Shown here: one piece after another, positions 25,364 to 34,148 of the stretch | How the letters are laid out: each line of letters begins with the position of its first letter | Numbering within the stretch: the stretch's first letter is position 1 | Assembly (NCBI GenBank): GCA_947630625.1 | Contig: CANRIL010000004.1 | Coordinates: forward strand, 1 to 64,000 | From: an uncultured Clostridia bacterium | Lineage (GTDB): Bacteria > Bacillota > Clostridia > Oscillospirales > CAG-272 | Length of the DNA: 64,000 nt | Direction of reading: 5' to 3' | Notes under the pieces: model-generated | The model's input: only the letters and a program-made list of their open reading frames with translations | Databases searched by the model: none | Told to the model about the DNA's origin: nothing | Translations under genes and position numbers: made by a program

Positions 25364-26476
25364 TCAAGTTCTCGAACGTGAGAGTTCAAGCCCCGCCGCC
25401 ATTATCGCCAGAACAAGGACGGACGAGGCGGCGTTTCCGTATGCCCCGAACGGTAGCGGTATATCAAAATACAGCGGCAGAAGACCGAGAAAATATCCGA
25501 ATGTCAAAATGCCGAGCGTGAATCCTTCCCGCCTATTATATACATCGGACGCCGCGCGCATCAATAGCGGCACTGCCATATTGAAAGCGAGCACAGCGAC
25601 GACGGCGAAAATCATTTTGTCCGACAAAAGCATCAGCGCCGACGAGATCAAAAGCGTTCCCGACGAGGCTGCCTTCATGCCGATGTTGTCCGCTAAAACG
25701 CCTCCCAGCAGCATGCCGAGCACCGCGGCGAAAGCAAGCAGAGCGTCAGCCGCCAAAGCGTCAATGTCGGCGCGCCACGCGAAGTTGAACGCGCCGCCGC
25801 AGAAAGAACGCATTGCAGCGATAACGAAAAAACAGACAAATCCAAGAAAATCGTGCGCCGGGTAGTTTACCGCGATCCCGTGCGGGAACGGCGCGACGGA
25901 TTCAAACGGATCGGACACGGGTTCGGCGAGCACTATCAAGAAAACGGTGATTATCATGAGGAGCACCGTCAGCACCATTATTAGAGGTCCCGCCAATTTG
26001 AGCGCGTCTGAAGCGCACATGCCGATGAAAATGCCGAGAGCGCCGGGCGCAAAGAACGCGCCAAGGCTTCCGCACCCTTCACACGACCGCAGCGCGAATA
26101 CTCCTCCGCCAACATGATAGCACGCGTTTCCGACGCCAAGCATGACCGCGAGGACGAACGGCGCGGGAGTCGCCACCATTGCCGCTCCGATCATGACGCA
26201 GCCGAAGATTGACAGCCCGCCTGTCCTCCCGAAATGATCCGCCGCAGCGCCTATCGGCAGCGGGAGCACGAACGCGCAGACGCCGTATGTCAGCATCGCA
26301 TACGCGAAATAATCCCCGCGAGTAAATGCGAGCATCGCGGCGCAGCAGCACATATCGACGGCGAGGTGTCCGACGGAATAGACCGCGAGCATTATATTGA
26401 CGCCGAGCCTCGGATTCCTCGCCCAGACCCGCTTTTTATGCCTTTGTTTTCCCGCAGACAAAATATCGCCCCGCAT
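25364..26476 (-). CDS. Major facilitator superfamily transporter
   Basis: 370-residue protein with 11-12 hydrophobic helices. The MFS loop motif GAAADHFGR (about 78-86) and the segment NACYHVGGGVFALRS resemble the fosmidomycin-resistance (Fsr) and sugar-efflux subgroup. In the second half GGVLADNIG is the repeated loop motif. The substrate is not predictable. The gene stands alone, convergent with the spoIIIA operon and divergent from the aminotransferase. Confidence 0.85.
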   Translation of the reverse strand: MRGDILSAGKQRHKKRVWARNPRLGVNIMLAVYSVGHLAVDMCCCAAMLAFTRGDYFAYAMLTYGVCAFVLPLPIGAAADHFGRTGGLSIFGCVMIGAAMVATPAPFVLAVMLGVGNACYHVGGGVFALRSCEGCGSLGAFFAPGALGIFIGMCASDALKLAGPLIMVLTVLLMIITVFLIVLAEPVSDPFESVAPFPHGIAVNYPAHDFLGFVCFFVIAAMRSFCGGAFNFAWRADIDALAADALLAFAAVLGMLLGGVLADNIGMKAASSGTLLISSALMLLSDKMIFAVVAVLAFNMAVPLLMRAASDVYNRREGFTLGILTFGYFLGLLPLYFDIPLPFGAYGNAASSVLVLAIMAAGLELSRSRT

Positions 26477-26680
26477 TCGTTTATCTGATTTATTTATCTC
26501 ATTCTATCAAACCGCCGCACTTTTGTCAACGTCAGATGAAAAAACGCGAACGCCGTGGCGAAAAAAACTTCCCGCATAATTTTACGGCTGACCGCCGTGA
26601 AAAAAATTCGCACGTGTTCGCGTTTGTGCTCAGACGGGCAAAAAAATTCTTCCGTAAACGCTTAAAACATTATGCGGCGC

Positions 26681-26709
26681 TTGATTTTCATAATGATAAA
26701 TGGTATACT
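26681..26709 (+). promoter_or_regulatory. Promoter of the aminotransferase gene
   Basis: TTGATT (26681-26686) and TATACT (26704-26709) are 17 bases apart. Transcription starts near 26716, giving a leader of about 75 bases. The remainder of the 26477-26790 gap shows nothing recognisable. Confidence 0.75.
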
Positions 26710-26790
26710 TTATTATATATTCTCGCACGGGCTGAAAAACGGAGATGATTCGCAAGGACCGACCGAGCGTTTTTGTCAGGAAGGTGAATT

Positions 26791-27978
26791 ATGGAGTATA
26801 ATTATTCAAAAAAGATGCGGGATCTTAAGCCCTCGGCGATAAGGGAGATATTTAAAAGTCTCTCTGACCCATCTATTATCTCCTTCTCCGGCGGCAATCC
26901 CGCGCCGGAAACGTTTCCGCTGAAAGAGATCGCCGAGATCTCCGCCGACATATATGCAAAAAGCGGCGCGTCTGCGCTCCAGTACAATATAACGGAAGGA
27001 TACCCGCCTCTGCGCGAGGCGCTGCTCCGCCGCGTCCATGATAAATACGGTATCGGCGGCGACGGCGATTCTCTGATCGTCGTTTCCGGCGGCTCACAGG
27101 GGATAGAGCTCTCGGCAAAGGTGCTATGCGACGAAGGGGACAGCGTGATCTGCGAGGACCCGACGTTTATCGGCGCACTCAACGCGTTCCGCACGAACGG
27201 CGCAAAACCCGTCGGCGTTCCTGCCGCAGGGGGCATTGACCCCGCCGCCTTGGAAGCAGCGATCATCGCGCATCCCGAAGCAAAGATGGTATATCTCATA
27301 CCCAACTTCCATAACCCCATGGGAACGACCATGCCGTTTGAAAAGCGCGCCGCAATATACGATGTCTGCCGTCGGCACGGCATTATAATTTTCGAGGACG
27401 ACCCATACGGCGAGCTGCGGTTCGGCGGCGAATACGTGCCGCCGATAAAGAGCCTTGACCGGGACGGGATCGTCATTTACTGTTCGACGTTTTCAAAAAT
27501 TCTTTCCGCCGGAATGCGCGTCGGCTACGTGCTTGCACCGACAGCGCTGACACAGAAAATGGTCGTCGCAAAGCAGGTCGAGGACGTTCACACAAACACG
27601 TTTTTCCAGATGGTGTGCCACAAATACATGACGGAATACGACATAGACGCGCACATAAAAGATATCCGCGCCGTCTACCGCCGCAAATCGTCCCTGATGC
27701 TCGATTGCCTTGATTGCGAGATGCCCCGTTATGTTACATTCACCCGCCCCGAGGGAGGCCTCTTCATCTGGTGCACGCTCCCGGAGGGAAAGAGCTCTGA
27801 CCCGGTCGTCAGCGCGGCGCTCGAACGCAAGGTCGCAGTCGTGACCGGAACGGCGTTCAACTGCGACGAATCAGCGCCTTCCCCGTCTTTTCGCCTCAAC
27901 TATTCAATGCCGTCCGACGAACAGATCGTCAGGGGCGTCACATCTCTGTCCGACGCCGTGCGCTCCGTTCTCGGTTGA
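26791..27978 (+). CDS. Fold-type I PLP-dependent aminotransferase (MocR/LysN/AraT subgroup)
   Basis: 395 residues of the class I/II aminotransferase fold: MRDLKPSAIREI near the start, ISFSGGNPAPETFP, GYPPLREAL, SGGSQGIELS, PNFHNPMGTTM, FEDDPYGELRF and the PLP lysine motif STFSKILSAGMRVGY (Lys about 231). The N-terminal and GNPAPETFP signatures match 2-aminoadipate or aromatic aminotransferases and MocR C-domains, without the MocR HTH. GGAAGGTG precedes the ATG. It has its own promoter, and trpS follows after 75 bases in the same direction. The donor/acceptor pair is not determined. Confidence 0.9.
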   Translation: MEYNYSKKMRDLKPSAIREIFKSLSDPSIISFSGGNPAPETFPLKEIAEISADIYAKSGASALQYNITEGYPPLREALLRRVHDKYGIGGDGDSLIVVSGGSQGIELSAKVLCDEGDSVICEDPTFIGALNAFRTNGAKPVGVPAAGGIDPAALEAAIIAHPEAKMVYLIPNFHNPMGTTMPFEKRAAIYDVCRRHGIIIFEDDPYGELRFGGEYVPPIKSLDRDGIVIYCSTFSKILSAGMRVGYVLAPTALTQKMVVAKQVEDVHTNTFFQMVCHKYMTEYDIDAHIKDIRAVYRRKSSLMLDCLDCEMPRYVTFTRPEGGLFIWCTLPEGKSSDPVVSAALERKVAVVTGTAFNCDESAPSPSFRLNYSMPSDEQIVRGVTSLSDAVRSVLG

Positions 27979-28052
27979 GGTCTTTTCAGATACTTCATAA
28001 AACGTTCAAAACGAAAGGATAAGCCTTTGCACCTCAAAGGCAAGGTGACAAT

Positions 28053-29063
28053 ATGCCGGAAGAAACCGTCATCCGAAAAAAAACCGCCCTTTCGGGCATT
28101 CAGCCGTCGGGCAATCTGACACTCGGCAACTACCTCGGCGCGCTCTCCAATTTCAGCGAATTTACGTCCGAGTACAACTGCTATTACTGCGTCGTTGACC
28201 TGCATTCGATAACGGTGCGGCAGATCCCTGCCGAGCTGCGCCGCCGCACGTATGAAGTGCTGGCGCTCTATATCTCTTGCGGACTCGACCCGGAAAAATG
28301 CACGCTGTTCGTTCAGAGCCACGTCCACGAGCACGCCGAGCTTTCATGGATGCTTTCCTGCTTCACGATGTTCGGCGAGCTGTCGCGCATGACGCAGTTC
28401 AAGGACAAGAGCGCGAAGCATGCGGACAACATAAACGCAGGGCTGTTCACTTATCCCGTTCTGATGGCGTCGGATATTCTGCTCTATCAGGCAGACGTTG
28501 TCCCGATAGGTCAGGATCAGAAACAGCATCTTGAGCTTGCCCGCGACATCGCGGAGCGGTTCAACGGCGTCTTCTCGCCCACGTTTACCGTTCCCGAACC
28601 GTATATACCTAAAATCGGCGCAAACATAATGTCGCTAGCGGAGCCGACCAAAAAGATGAGCAAATCGGACGCGAACGAAAACGCCGTCATCCGCATTCTC
28701 GACACGCGCGACGTGATCATAAAAAAATTCCGCCGCGCCGTCACCGATTCCGACACATGTGTCCGCTATGCGGACGGCAAGGACGGGATCAAGAATCTCA
28801 TGACGATCTACTCCTGCTTCACGGGCAAAAGCTATGACGAGATCGAGCGCGAGTTCGACGGGCGCGGATACGGCGACTTCAAATCCGCCGTCGGCGAGGT
28901 CTGCGCGGACGGGCTGCAGCCTGTGAAGGAAAGATTCGATAAGCTTATGGCGGACAAGCCGTATCTTGAATCCGTCATGCGCGACGGCGCGGAAAAAGCG
29001 TCGCGAGCTGCCGGTAAGACTGTCTCAAAGGTAAAGCGCAAACTTGGTTTTGTGACGCTCTGA
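28053..29063 (+). CDS. trpS: Tryptophanyl-tRNA synthetase
   Basis: Class I aminoacyl-tRNA synthetase charging tRNA-Trp. The N-terminal ALSGIQPSGNLTLGNYLGAL carries the HIGH-equivalent (TLGNYLG). DLHSIT, QADVVPIGQDQKQHLELARD and KKMSKSDANENAV (KMSKS loop, about 203) follow. At 336 residues it is full length. AAGGTGAC precedes the ATG, next to a small GCCTTTG/CAAAGGC hairpin. No T-box consensus was seen in the short upstream gap. Confidence 0.97.
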   Translation: MPEETVIRKKTALSGIQPSGNLTLGNYLGALSNFSEFTSEYNCYYCVVDLHSITVRQIPAELRRRTYEVLALYISCGLDPEKCTLFVQSHVHEHAELSWMLSCFTMFGELSRMTQFKDKSAKHADNINAGLFTYPVLMASDILLYQADVVPIGQDQKQHLELARDIAERFNGVFSPTFTVPEPYIPKIGANIMSLAEPTKKMSKSDANENAVIRILDTRDVIIKKFRRAVTDSDTCVRYADGKDGIKNLMTIYSCFTGKSYDEIEREFDGRGYGDFKSAVGEVCADGLQPVKERFDKLMADKPYLESVMRDGAEKASRAAGKTVSKVKRKLGFVTL

Positions 29064-29174
29064 ACCGGGGCGCGCCCTGCTTTTAAAATTTCCGGTCGGC
29101 AGCGCCGACGTGACAAAAATCAGACCGCCTAAAAAAGGCAAGGAACCTCTCTTTTGCGGAGGTACGGTACCCAT

Positions 29175-30269
29175 ATGATAGATGAAAGACTCGTATACGG
29201 AGCGGCAGCCGTCATCTGCGCGTTTCTGCTCTCGTATCTTCTGACGCCCGCCGTCCGTGCGCTCGCCGTGAAGATCGGCGCCGTGGACGTTCCGAAAGAC
29301 GACAGGCGCATGCACAAAAGGGCAATTCCTCAGGCGGGCGGCCTTGCCGTCTTTATCAGCTTTACTCTCACGACCTTTCTTTTCGGCAAAATCGGCTCCG
29401 AGCTTTACGCGATATGGATAGGCGGAACGATCCTAATCCTGCTCGGCATCCTGGACGACGTTTTTGACCTTAACCCGTGGTTAAAGCTCGCGGTTCAGAT
29501 AATCGCCGCGCTGTGTGCAATTTACGAGGGCGTGATCGTTCGCGAAGTATTTTTCTTCACGCAATATGTGAGCCTCGGCTGGCTTTCATACCCGCTGACC
29601 GTGCTGTGGATCGTCGTACTCGTGAACGCTTTCAATCTGATAGACGGACTTGACGGGCTTTCGTCAGGCGTCTGCGCCATATCGTGCGTTACGCTTGCGC
29701 TCGTCTCGCTGCTCTACGGCAGAATAGAGACGGCTCTCATAGCCGCCGTACTGTTCGGCTCGTGCGTCGGCTTTCTGCCGTTCAATTTCTATCCGGCGCG
29801 CATTTTCATAGGCAATACGGGCGCATATTTTCTCGGATTCGTGCTCGCCGTTATTTCGATCGGGGGCGTATTCAAGGTGAGCGCCGTCATCTCGTTCCTT
29901 CTGCCGGTGATGATCTTCGCGCTGCCGCTGTTTGACACCGTGTTTGCGTTCTTCCGCAGGATCGCGCACGGGCAGGCGCCGTTCTCCTCTGACAAGAAGC
30001 ACCTGCACCACAGACTGATCGAGCTCGGACTGTCGCAGCGGCACGCCGTGCTCGTGATGTACGCCGTCAGCGGGCTGTTCGGTCTGCTCGCGGTCATATT
30101 CACAGACAAGCTGCTTTTAAACGAAAAGCTGCTGAAATCCGTTGTACTTCTCGCCGCGATCGGCGCTATCTGCGCCGTTGACTATCTTGTATTGAGGCAA
30201 AATAAAAAGCACCGCGACGAAAAATCGCGGGATATCGAAGATGATCATGATGAAGGGGGGCAGGAATAA
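29175..30269 (+). CDS. Undecaprenyl-phosphate sugar-1-phosphate transferase (WecA/TagO/MraY family)
   Basis: Polytopic membrane enzyme transferring a HexNAc-1-phosphate from UDP-sugar to undecaprenyl phosphate, starting a cell-wall polymer or glycan. Seen are VPKDDRRMHKRAIPQAGGLA, the catalytic LGILDDVFDLNPWLKL, NAFNLIDGLDGLSSG, NFYPARIFIGNTGA and the loop FSSDKKHLHHRL (His motif). These favour WecA/TagO over MraY. The ATG at 29175 has GGAGG 12 bases upstream; a TTG at 29154 with AAGGA nine bases upstream is an alternative. A hypothetical gene and a VanY-like peptidase follow closely, suggesting a cell-envelope operon. Confidence 0.9.
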   Translation: MIDERLVYGAAAVICAFLLSYLLTPAVRALAVKIGAVDVPKDDRRMHKRAIPQAGGLAVFISFTLTTFLFGKIGSELYAIWIGGTILILLGILDDVFDLNPWLKLAVQIIAALCAIYEGVIVREVFFFTQYVSLGWLSYPLTVLWIVVLVNAFNLIDGLDGLSSGVCAISCVTLALVSLLYGRIETALIAAVLFGSCVGFLPFNFYPARIFIGNTGAYFLGFVLAVISIGGVFKVSAVISFLLPVMIFALPLFDTVFAFFRRIAHGQAPFSSDKKHLHHRLIELGLSQRHAVLVMYAVSGLFGLLAVIFTDKLLLNEKLLKSVVLLAAIGAICAVDYLVLRQNKKHRDEKSRDIEDDHDEGGQE

Positions 30270-30614
30270 ATGTTCAAGTTTATAAAGGTGTGGACAAAGA
30301 GCCGCAACCCGCAGAGCCCGCGTTACAGGCGCGATTTCGTCCGCGAGCTTGACGGAATGAGCATCAAATACGTGACCGAGCGGCGCGGCGACAACGATGA
30401 CGTGATCGGCAAAGGCGGCGCGCTTATCGTCAAGCCTGAGACTGACACGTTCATTGTATATGCCGGTTCGGAGGTACTTTTCCGCTGCAATATACCGGAG
30501 CTTGCCGCCTGGCAGCTGCTCTCCGGCGACGGCGTTGTGCTGACGGCGCCCGATATCGAGCACGGCGGCGTCGAGCGGACGATCATCGCATATTATACGT
30601 ATTACAGGAAATAA
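30270..30614 (+). CDS. Small conserved-looking hypothetical protein
   Basis: 114 residues, soluble, beginning MFKFIKVWTKSRNPQSPRYR with a mixed alpha/beta body (IGKGGALIVKPETDTFIVYAG). I do not recognise a family. GAAGGGGGG lies before the ATG, which directly follows the stop of the WecA/TagO-like gene. The VanY-like gene starts five bases after its end. The tight spacing supports a real gene in a cell-envelope operon. Confidence 0.75.
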   Translation: MFKFIKVWTKSRNPQSPRYRRDFVRELDGMSIKYVTERRGDNDDVIGKGGALIVKPETDTFIVYAGSEVLFRCNIPELAAWQLLSGDGVVLTAPDIEHGGVERTIIAYYTYYRK

Positions 30615-30619
30615 TCGTT

Positions 30620-31483
30620 ATGAAAAAGCGCACCATTCTGCTCGCAGTTTCCGCGCTGATCATATTAGTCATCGCGGGCGCAGCGGTATTTTTGTGGATG
30701 AATCCGCAGTATACGTTTATCGCGGGCGAATTTTTAGGGGCGAGGCGCGAGCATGTTGAGCTCGATGTCGCCGAGCCGAACGGGCTGCGGGAATACACGC
30801 TTGACGAGCTAAAAAGCGATGATCGCGTCACGTTTGACCAGAGCATGATGCTCGTAAATACGACATACACGCTCGCGGACGATTATGTTCCGGAGGTCGA
30901 GCCGTACGGCGACACCGGCGTCATAATGAACGTCTCTATGACGGAAGCGTATAAGTCGCTGTCGTCCGCCGTCGCCGATAAAACGGGCGAACGGCTGCTC
31001 GTTTCGAGCGATTTCAGGACTGCCGAGCAGCAAAAAGAGGAATACGAAAGCTCCCCCGCCGTCGCGACCGTTCCGGGCGCGAGCGAGCACCAGACCGGGC
31101 TTGCGCTTGACGTTTACGTGCCTTACTACGCAAGCTACGGCTTTCTGAAATCGGAGGCAGGGCGCTTCGTCGACTCGGAATGCTGGAGATACGGATTCAT
31201 AGTCAGATATCCCGTCTACGGGGAGGACGAAACGGGCATCGTGTTTGAACCGTGGCACATCAGATATGTCGGCATGCCGCACGCGAAGCTGATCTATCAC
31301 AGCCGCAGCACGCTTGAAGGATATATAAGCTCGCTCGCGGACGGCGTGTGGTACAGCTGCGACGAATATATATTCTCGCGTCAGACACCGAGCGGCGGCT
31401 CGCTGCTCCTGCCGGAGACTTTCAGAAAAGCCGTGATCTCGCCTGACAACACCGGCAGATATATTGTCACGCTGACCGTCTGA
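30620..31483 (+). CDS. VanY/M15-family D-Ala-D-Ala carboxypeptidase, membrane-anchored
   Basis: Zinc peptidase that trims terminal D-Ala from peptidoglycan stem peptides. An N-terminal membrane helix (LLAVSALIILVIAGAAVFLW) anchors it outside. The M15B motifs are SSDFRT, GASEHQTGLALDV (zinc ligands His157 and Asp164) and EPWHIRYVG (Glu210, His213). At 287 residues it is typical. It is the last gene of the WecA/TagO-like operon and is followed by two hairpins. Confidence 0.92.
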   Translation: MKKRTILLAVSALIILVIAGAAVFLWMNPQYTFIAGEFLGARREHVELDVAEPNGLREYTLDELKSDDRVTFDQSMMLVNTTYTLADDYVPEVEPYGDTGVIMNVSMTEAYKSLSSAVADKTGERLLVSSDFRTAEQQKEEYESSPAVATVPGASEHQTGLALDVYVPYYASYGFLKSEAGRFVDSECWRYGFIVRYPVYGEDETGIVFEPWHIRYVGMPHAKLIYHSRSTLEGYISSLADGVWYSCDEYIFSRQTPSGGSLLLPETFRKAVISPDNTGRYIVTLTV

Positions 31484-31568
31484 AAACAGCCGAATTATCG
31501 TTATCTCCGGCAATTTACAGCCGAATTAATGGCGCGCCCATGGCTGCGCCGAACAAATTAAAAAAGCG

Positions 31569-31642
31569 TCGGGGAAAATTCCGAAAGAGTTTTCCCCGAC
31601 CGGTCTGCCGAAAAAGCACAGTTTACGGACTGTGCTTTTTTA
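31569..31642 (+). terminator. Tandem terminator hairpins after the VanY gene
   Basis: GTCGGGGAAAA...TTTTCCCCGAC is followed by AAAAAGCACAGT...ACTGTGCTTTTTT (31611-31642). The second is a good rho-independent terminator in both directions, between convergent transcription units. Confidence 0.85.
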
Positions 31643-31709
31643 CGTAGATGCGAAATGCCTGATCATCCGCGATAATTGTGACTTTCCTCGCCGGTGTTCA
31701 TTTTTTTGC

Positions 31710-32825
31710 TTATTTCAAATAATCAATAAAATTCTTTTTGTTCTCGCTCGCCGCAGTCGTCGGTCTACCCAAATCTTTCCTTGACCCTATCGAGCATTTA
31801 ACTTCAATCAGGCAGAGTTCATTTCTAAGCTTTGCAGCTTCCAATTCGACGCCAAGGTCTTTAATGTTATCCACGCTTACCGCATTTGGATAACCGCAGC
31901 CTTTTGCAATCACCGAAAGATCTATCTTCCCTGCGACCGTCGGCATACCTCCGACCGTTTCATGCGCCCCGTTGTTGAGGACTATATGCACGATGTTTGA
32001 GGGGGCGTTCGCGCCTATCACCGCCATCGCGCCCATGTGCATGAGCGCCGCGCCGTCGCCGTCTATGATCCACACCCTTGTATCCGGCTTCTGCACCGCG
32101 ATCCCGAAAGCGATCGATGAAGCGTGTCCCATCGAGCCGACCGTCAGAAAGTCCCGTTCGTGACCTTCTCCCCGCGCCTCGCGTATCTCAAACAGCTCGC
32201 GGCTCGCCTTGCCCGTCGTTGAGACGATAGGATCGTTCCCCGTATGCTCGACAACGTGACGGATTATCTCCTCGCGCGTCATGCTGTTGCTGTTCTCATA
32301 CCTGACCTTGCCGTCGAATTCGAGCGCGCCCTTTCTGACGACGAATGCTGCCTGCTTCCCTGCGGCGAAAATTTCTCTGAATTCCGCCATTTTAGCGCTG
32401 ATCTCGTCCTCGGTCGTCTCTTTCGAGATGACGAAATGCGCGATATCCATATCCTCGAGCAGCTTAAGCGTCACCTCACCCTGATAGATGTGCTGAGGCT
32501 CATCGTGAACGCCGGGCTCGCCTCGCCAGCCGACGATGAACAGACACGGAATGCCGTATACCTTTTCGTTGAGCAGACTCGCGACCGGGTTGATGATGTT
32601 GCCCTCGCCGCTGTTCTGCATATAGACGACCGACACTTTTCCAGTCGCGAGATGATATCCCGCCGCGATCGCGGCGGCGTTTCCTTCGTTTGCCGCTATA
32701 ACATGATGATGCGGGTCGGTGCCGTACGTATAGATCAGATAGTCGCACAGCGCGCGCAGCTGCGAATCAGGTACGCCGGTGAAGAAATCGGCGCCTGTCG
32801 CGTTTATAAGTGATGTTGCCTTCAT
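31710..32825 (-). CDS. aepY: Phosphonopyruvate decarboxylase
   Basis: ThDP enzyme that decarboxylates phosphonopyruvate to phosphonoacetaldehyde, pulling the unfavourable PEP mutase reaction forward. Seen are DFFTGVPDSQL and ANEGNAAAIAAGYHLATG (with the ThDP-activating Glu), YMQNSGEGN, GWRGEPGVHDEPQH, and the ThDP/Mg site VWIIDGDGAALMHMG with LNNGAHETVGG. These are diagnostic for this enzyme rather than sulfopyruvate decarboxylase. GAGGTGA precedes two adjacent ATGs; the second (32825) has the better spacing. Last gene of the phosphonate operon, eight or so bases after aepX. Confidence 0.95.
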   Translation of the reverse strand: MKATSLINATGADFFTGVPDSQLRALCDYLIYTYGTDPHHHVIAANEGNAAAIAAGYHLATGKVSVVYMQNSGEGNIINPVASLLNEKVYGIPCLFIVGWRGEPGVHDEPQHIYQGEVTLKLLEDMDIAHFVISKETTEDEISAKMAEFREIFAAGKQAAFVVRKGALEFDGKVRYENSNSMTREEIIRHVVEHTGNDPIVSTTGKASRELFEIREARGEGHERDFLTVGSMGHASSIAFGIAVQKPDTRVWIIDGDGAALMHMGAMAVIGANAPSNIVHIVLNNGAHETVGGMPTVAGKIDLSVIAKGCGYPNAVSVDNIKDLGVELEAAKLRNELCLIEVKCSIGSRKDLGRPTTAASENKKNFIDYLK

Positions 32826-32836
32826 CATTCACCTCG

Positions 32837-34135
32837 TCAAAGCTCGTCTATGAGCGAGATTATATCCTTGATCGGCATCAGCCTGCTGTCGACCTCTTTG
32901 GCGCGGTGATAGCGGAGAATGTCCTTTGCGGTCTGCTCCATCGCGGGGAACGCGCTTCTTGTGAGCTGATTTGCATAAATTACGATGTTGACGCCGTGCG
33001 CGGCGAGCTCGTCCTCCGTTATGACGTTGAAGGAGGATGGAACGACAACTATCGGTGTGTGCTTATCCTTTTCGCGGAATTTGTCGCAGAATTCGAGTAT
33101 CTCTGCGGGGTCCTTCTTGCGGCTGTGGATCATTATGCCGTCCGCGCCCGCCTCCACAAACGCATATGCCCTCGCAAGCGCGTCGTCCATTCCCTTTTCA
33201 AGGATAAGGCTCTCGATCCTTGCGATGATCATAAAATCATCGGTGAGCTGAGCGCGCTTTCCCGCCGCGATCTTCTCACTGAATTCCTCTATCGACGCCT
33301 GCGTCTGCTCGACCTCGGTGCCGAACAGGCTGTTTTTCTTCAGTCCCTTTTTGTCCTCGATTATGACGGCGGAAACGCCCATTCTCTCGAGCGTTCTGAC
33401 ATTGTATACGAAATGCTCCGTAAGCCCGCCCGTATCGCCGTCAAGGATGATCGGCTTTGTCGTGACTTCCATGATATCGTCTATGGTGCGAAGTCTTGAC
33501 GACATATCTACAAGCTCGATGTCCGGCTTTCCCTTTGCGGTGGAATCGCAGAGGGAGCTGACCCACATCGCGTCAAACTGGTCGAGCTTTCCGTTTTCTT
33601 CAACGACGGTCGTCTTTTCGGCGATAAGCCCCGTAAGACCGCTGTGCGCCTCGATGACCTTTACGATCGGGCACATGTCTATAAGCTGACGCAGACGTTT
33701 GCGGCGGTATTCCGGCATGGCGAGCTTTTCTCTTAACTGAAGATCGATCTTTTTGACGGTCTCGTTATATGTATAAGGAACATCTATAACCTGTCCGCCG
33801 TAAGAAGCCAACAAATCAGTTACGTGTGCGCGAATTACTGCCTCAGGACCGTTTATCCAGTTGTCGCCGTGTATAACGTAGTCGGGATGAATAAGCGTGA
33901 CGACATCGTCATACATCATGTCTTCCTGAATAACGACTTCTTCCACGCCGTCGATGCTGCGGTACAGCCTGATTCTTTCGCTCTGGCTTATAGTGGGAAA
34001 TTTATTATATCTGATGAGTACCTTGTCAGAAAGAGCTCCCACTATTACTTTCCCGAGCTTGTGCGCCTCCTCTATAATATTCAGATGTCCCTCATGGATA
34101 ACATCCGTACAAAAGCATGTGTAAACGGTTTTCAT
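32837..34135 (-). CDS. aepX: Phosphoenolpyruvate mutase with N-terminal nucleotidyltransferase-like domain
   Basis: Catalyses PEP to phosphonopyruvate, forming the C-P bond that opens nearly all phosphonate pathways. Residues 1-135 are a cytidylyltransferase-like domain with the HEGH motif (14-17) and TISQSERIRL. Residues 140-432 are the isocitrate-lyase-type barrel with WVSSLCDSTAKGKPD, LDGDTGG and the diagnostic EDKKGLKKNSL (260-270). It lies between the aminotransferase and decarboxylase genes with gaps of 13 and about 8 bases. The extra N-terminal domain is seen in some PEP mutases; its substrate here is unknown, and CTP-dependent activation of the product is one possibility. Confidence 0.96.
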   Translation of the reverse strand: MKTVYTCFCTDVIHEGHLNIIEEAHKLGKVIVGALSDKVLIRYNKFPTISQSERIRLYRSIDGVEEVVIQEDMMYDDVVTLIHPDYVIHGDNWINGPEAVIRAHVTDLLASYGGQVIDVPYTYNETVKKIDLQLREKLAMPEYRRKRLRQLIDMCPIVKVIEAHSGLTGLIAEKTTVVEENGKLDQFDAMWVSSLCDSTAKGKPDIELVDMSSRLRTIDDIMEVTTKPIILDGDTGGLTEHFVYNVRTLERMGVSAVIIEDKKGLKKNSLFGTEVEQTQASIEEFSEKIAAGKRAQLTDDFMIIARIESLILEKGMDDALARAYAFVEAGADGIMIHSRKKDPAEILEFCDKFREKDKHTPIVVVPSSFNVITEDELAAHGVNIVIYANQLTRSAFPAMEQTAKDILRYHRAKEVDSRLMPIKDIISLIDEL

Positions 34136-34148
34136 TTTCGATCCTCCA

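Noticed and set aside
27979-28052. T-box or tryptophan attenuator upstream of trpS
   Set aside because: The gap is only 74 bases with a tiny hairpin; no T-box specifier or antiterminator motif is present.
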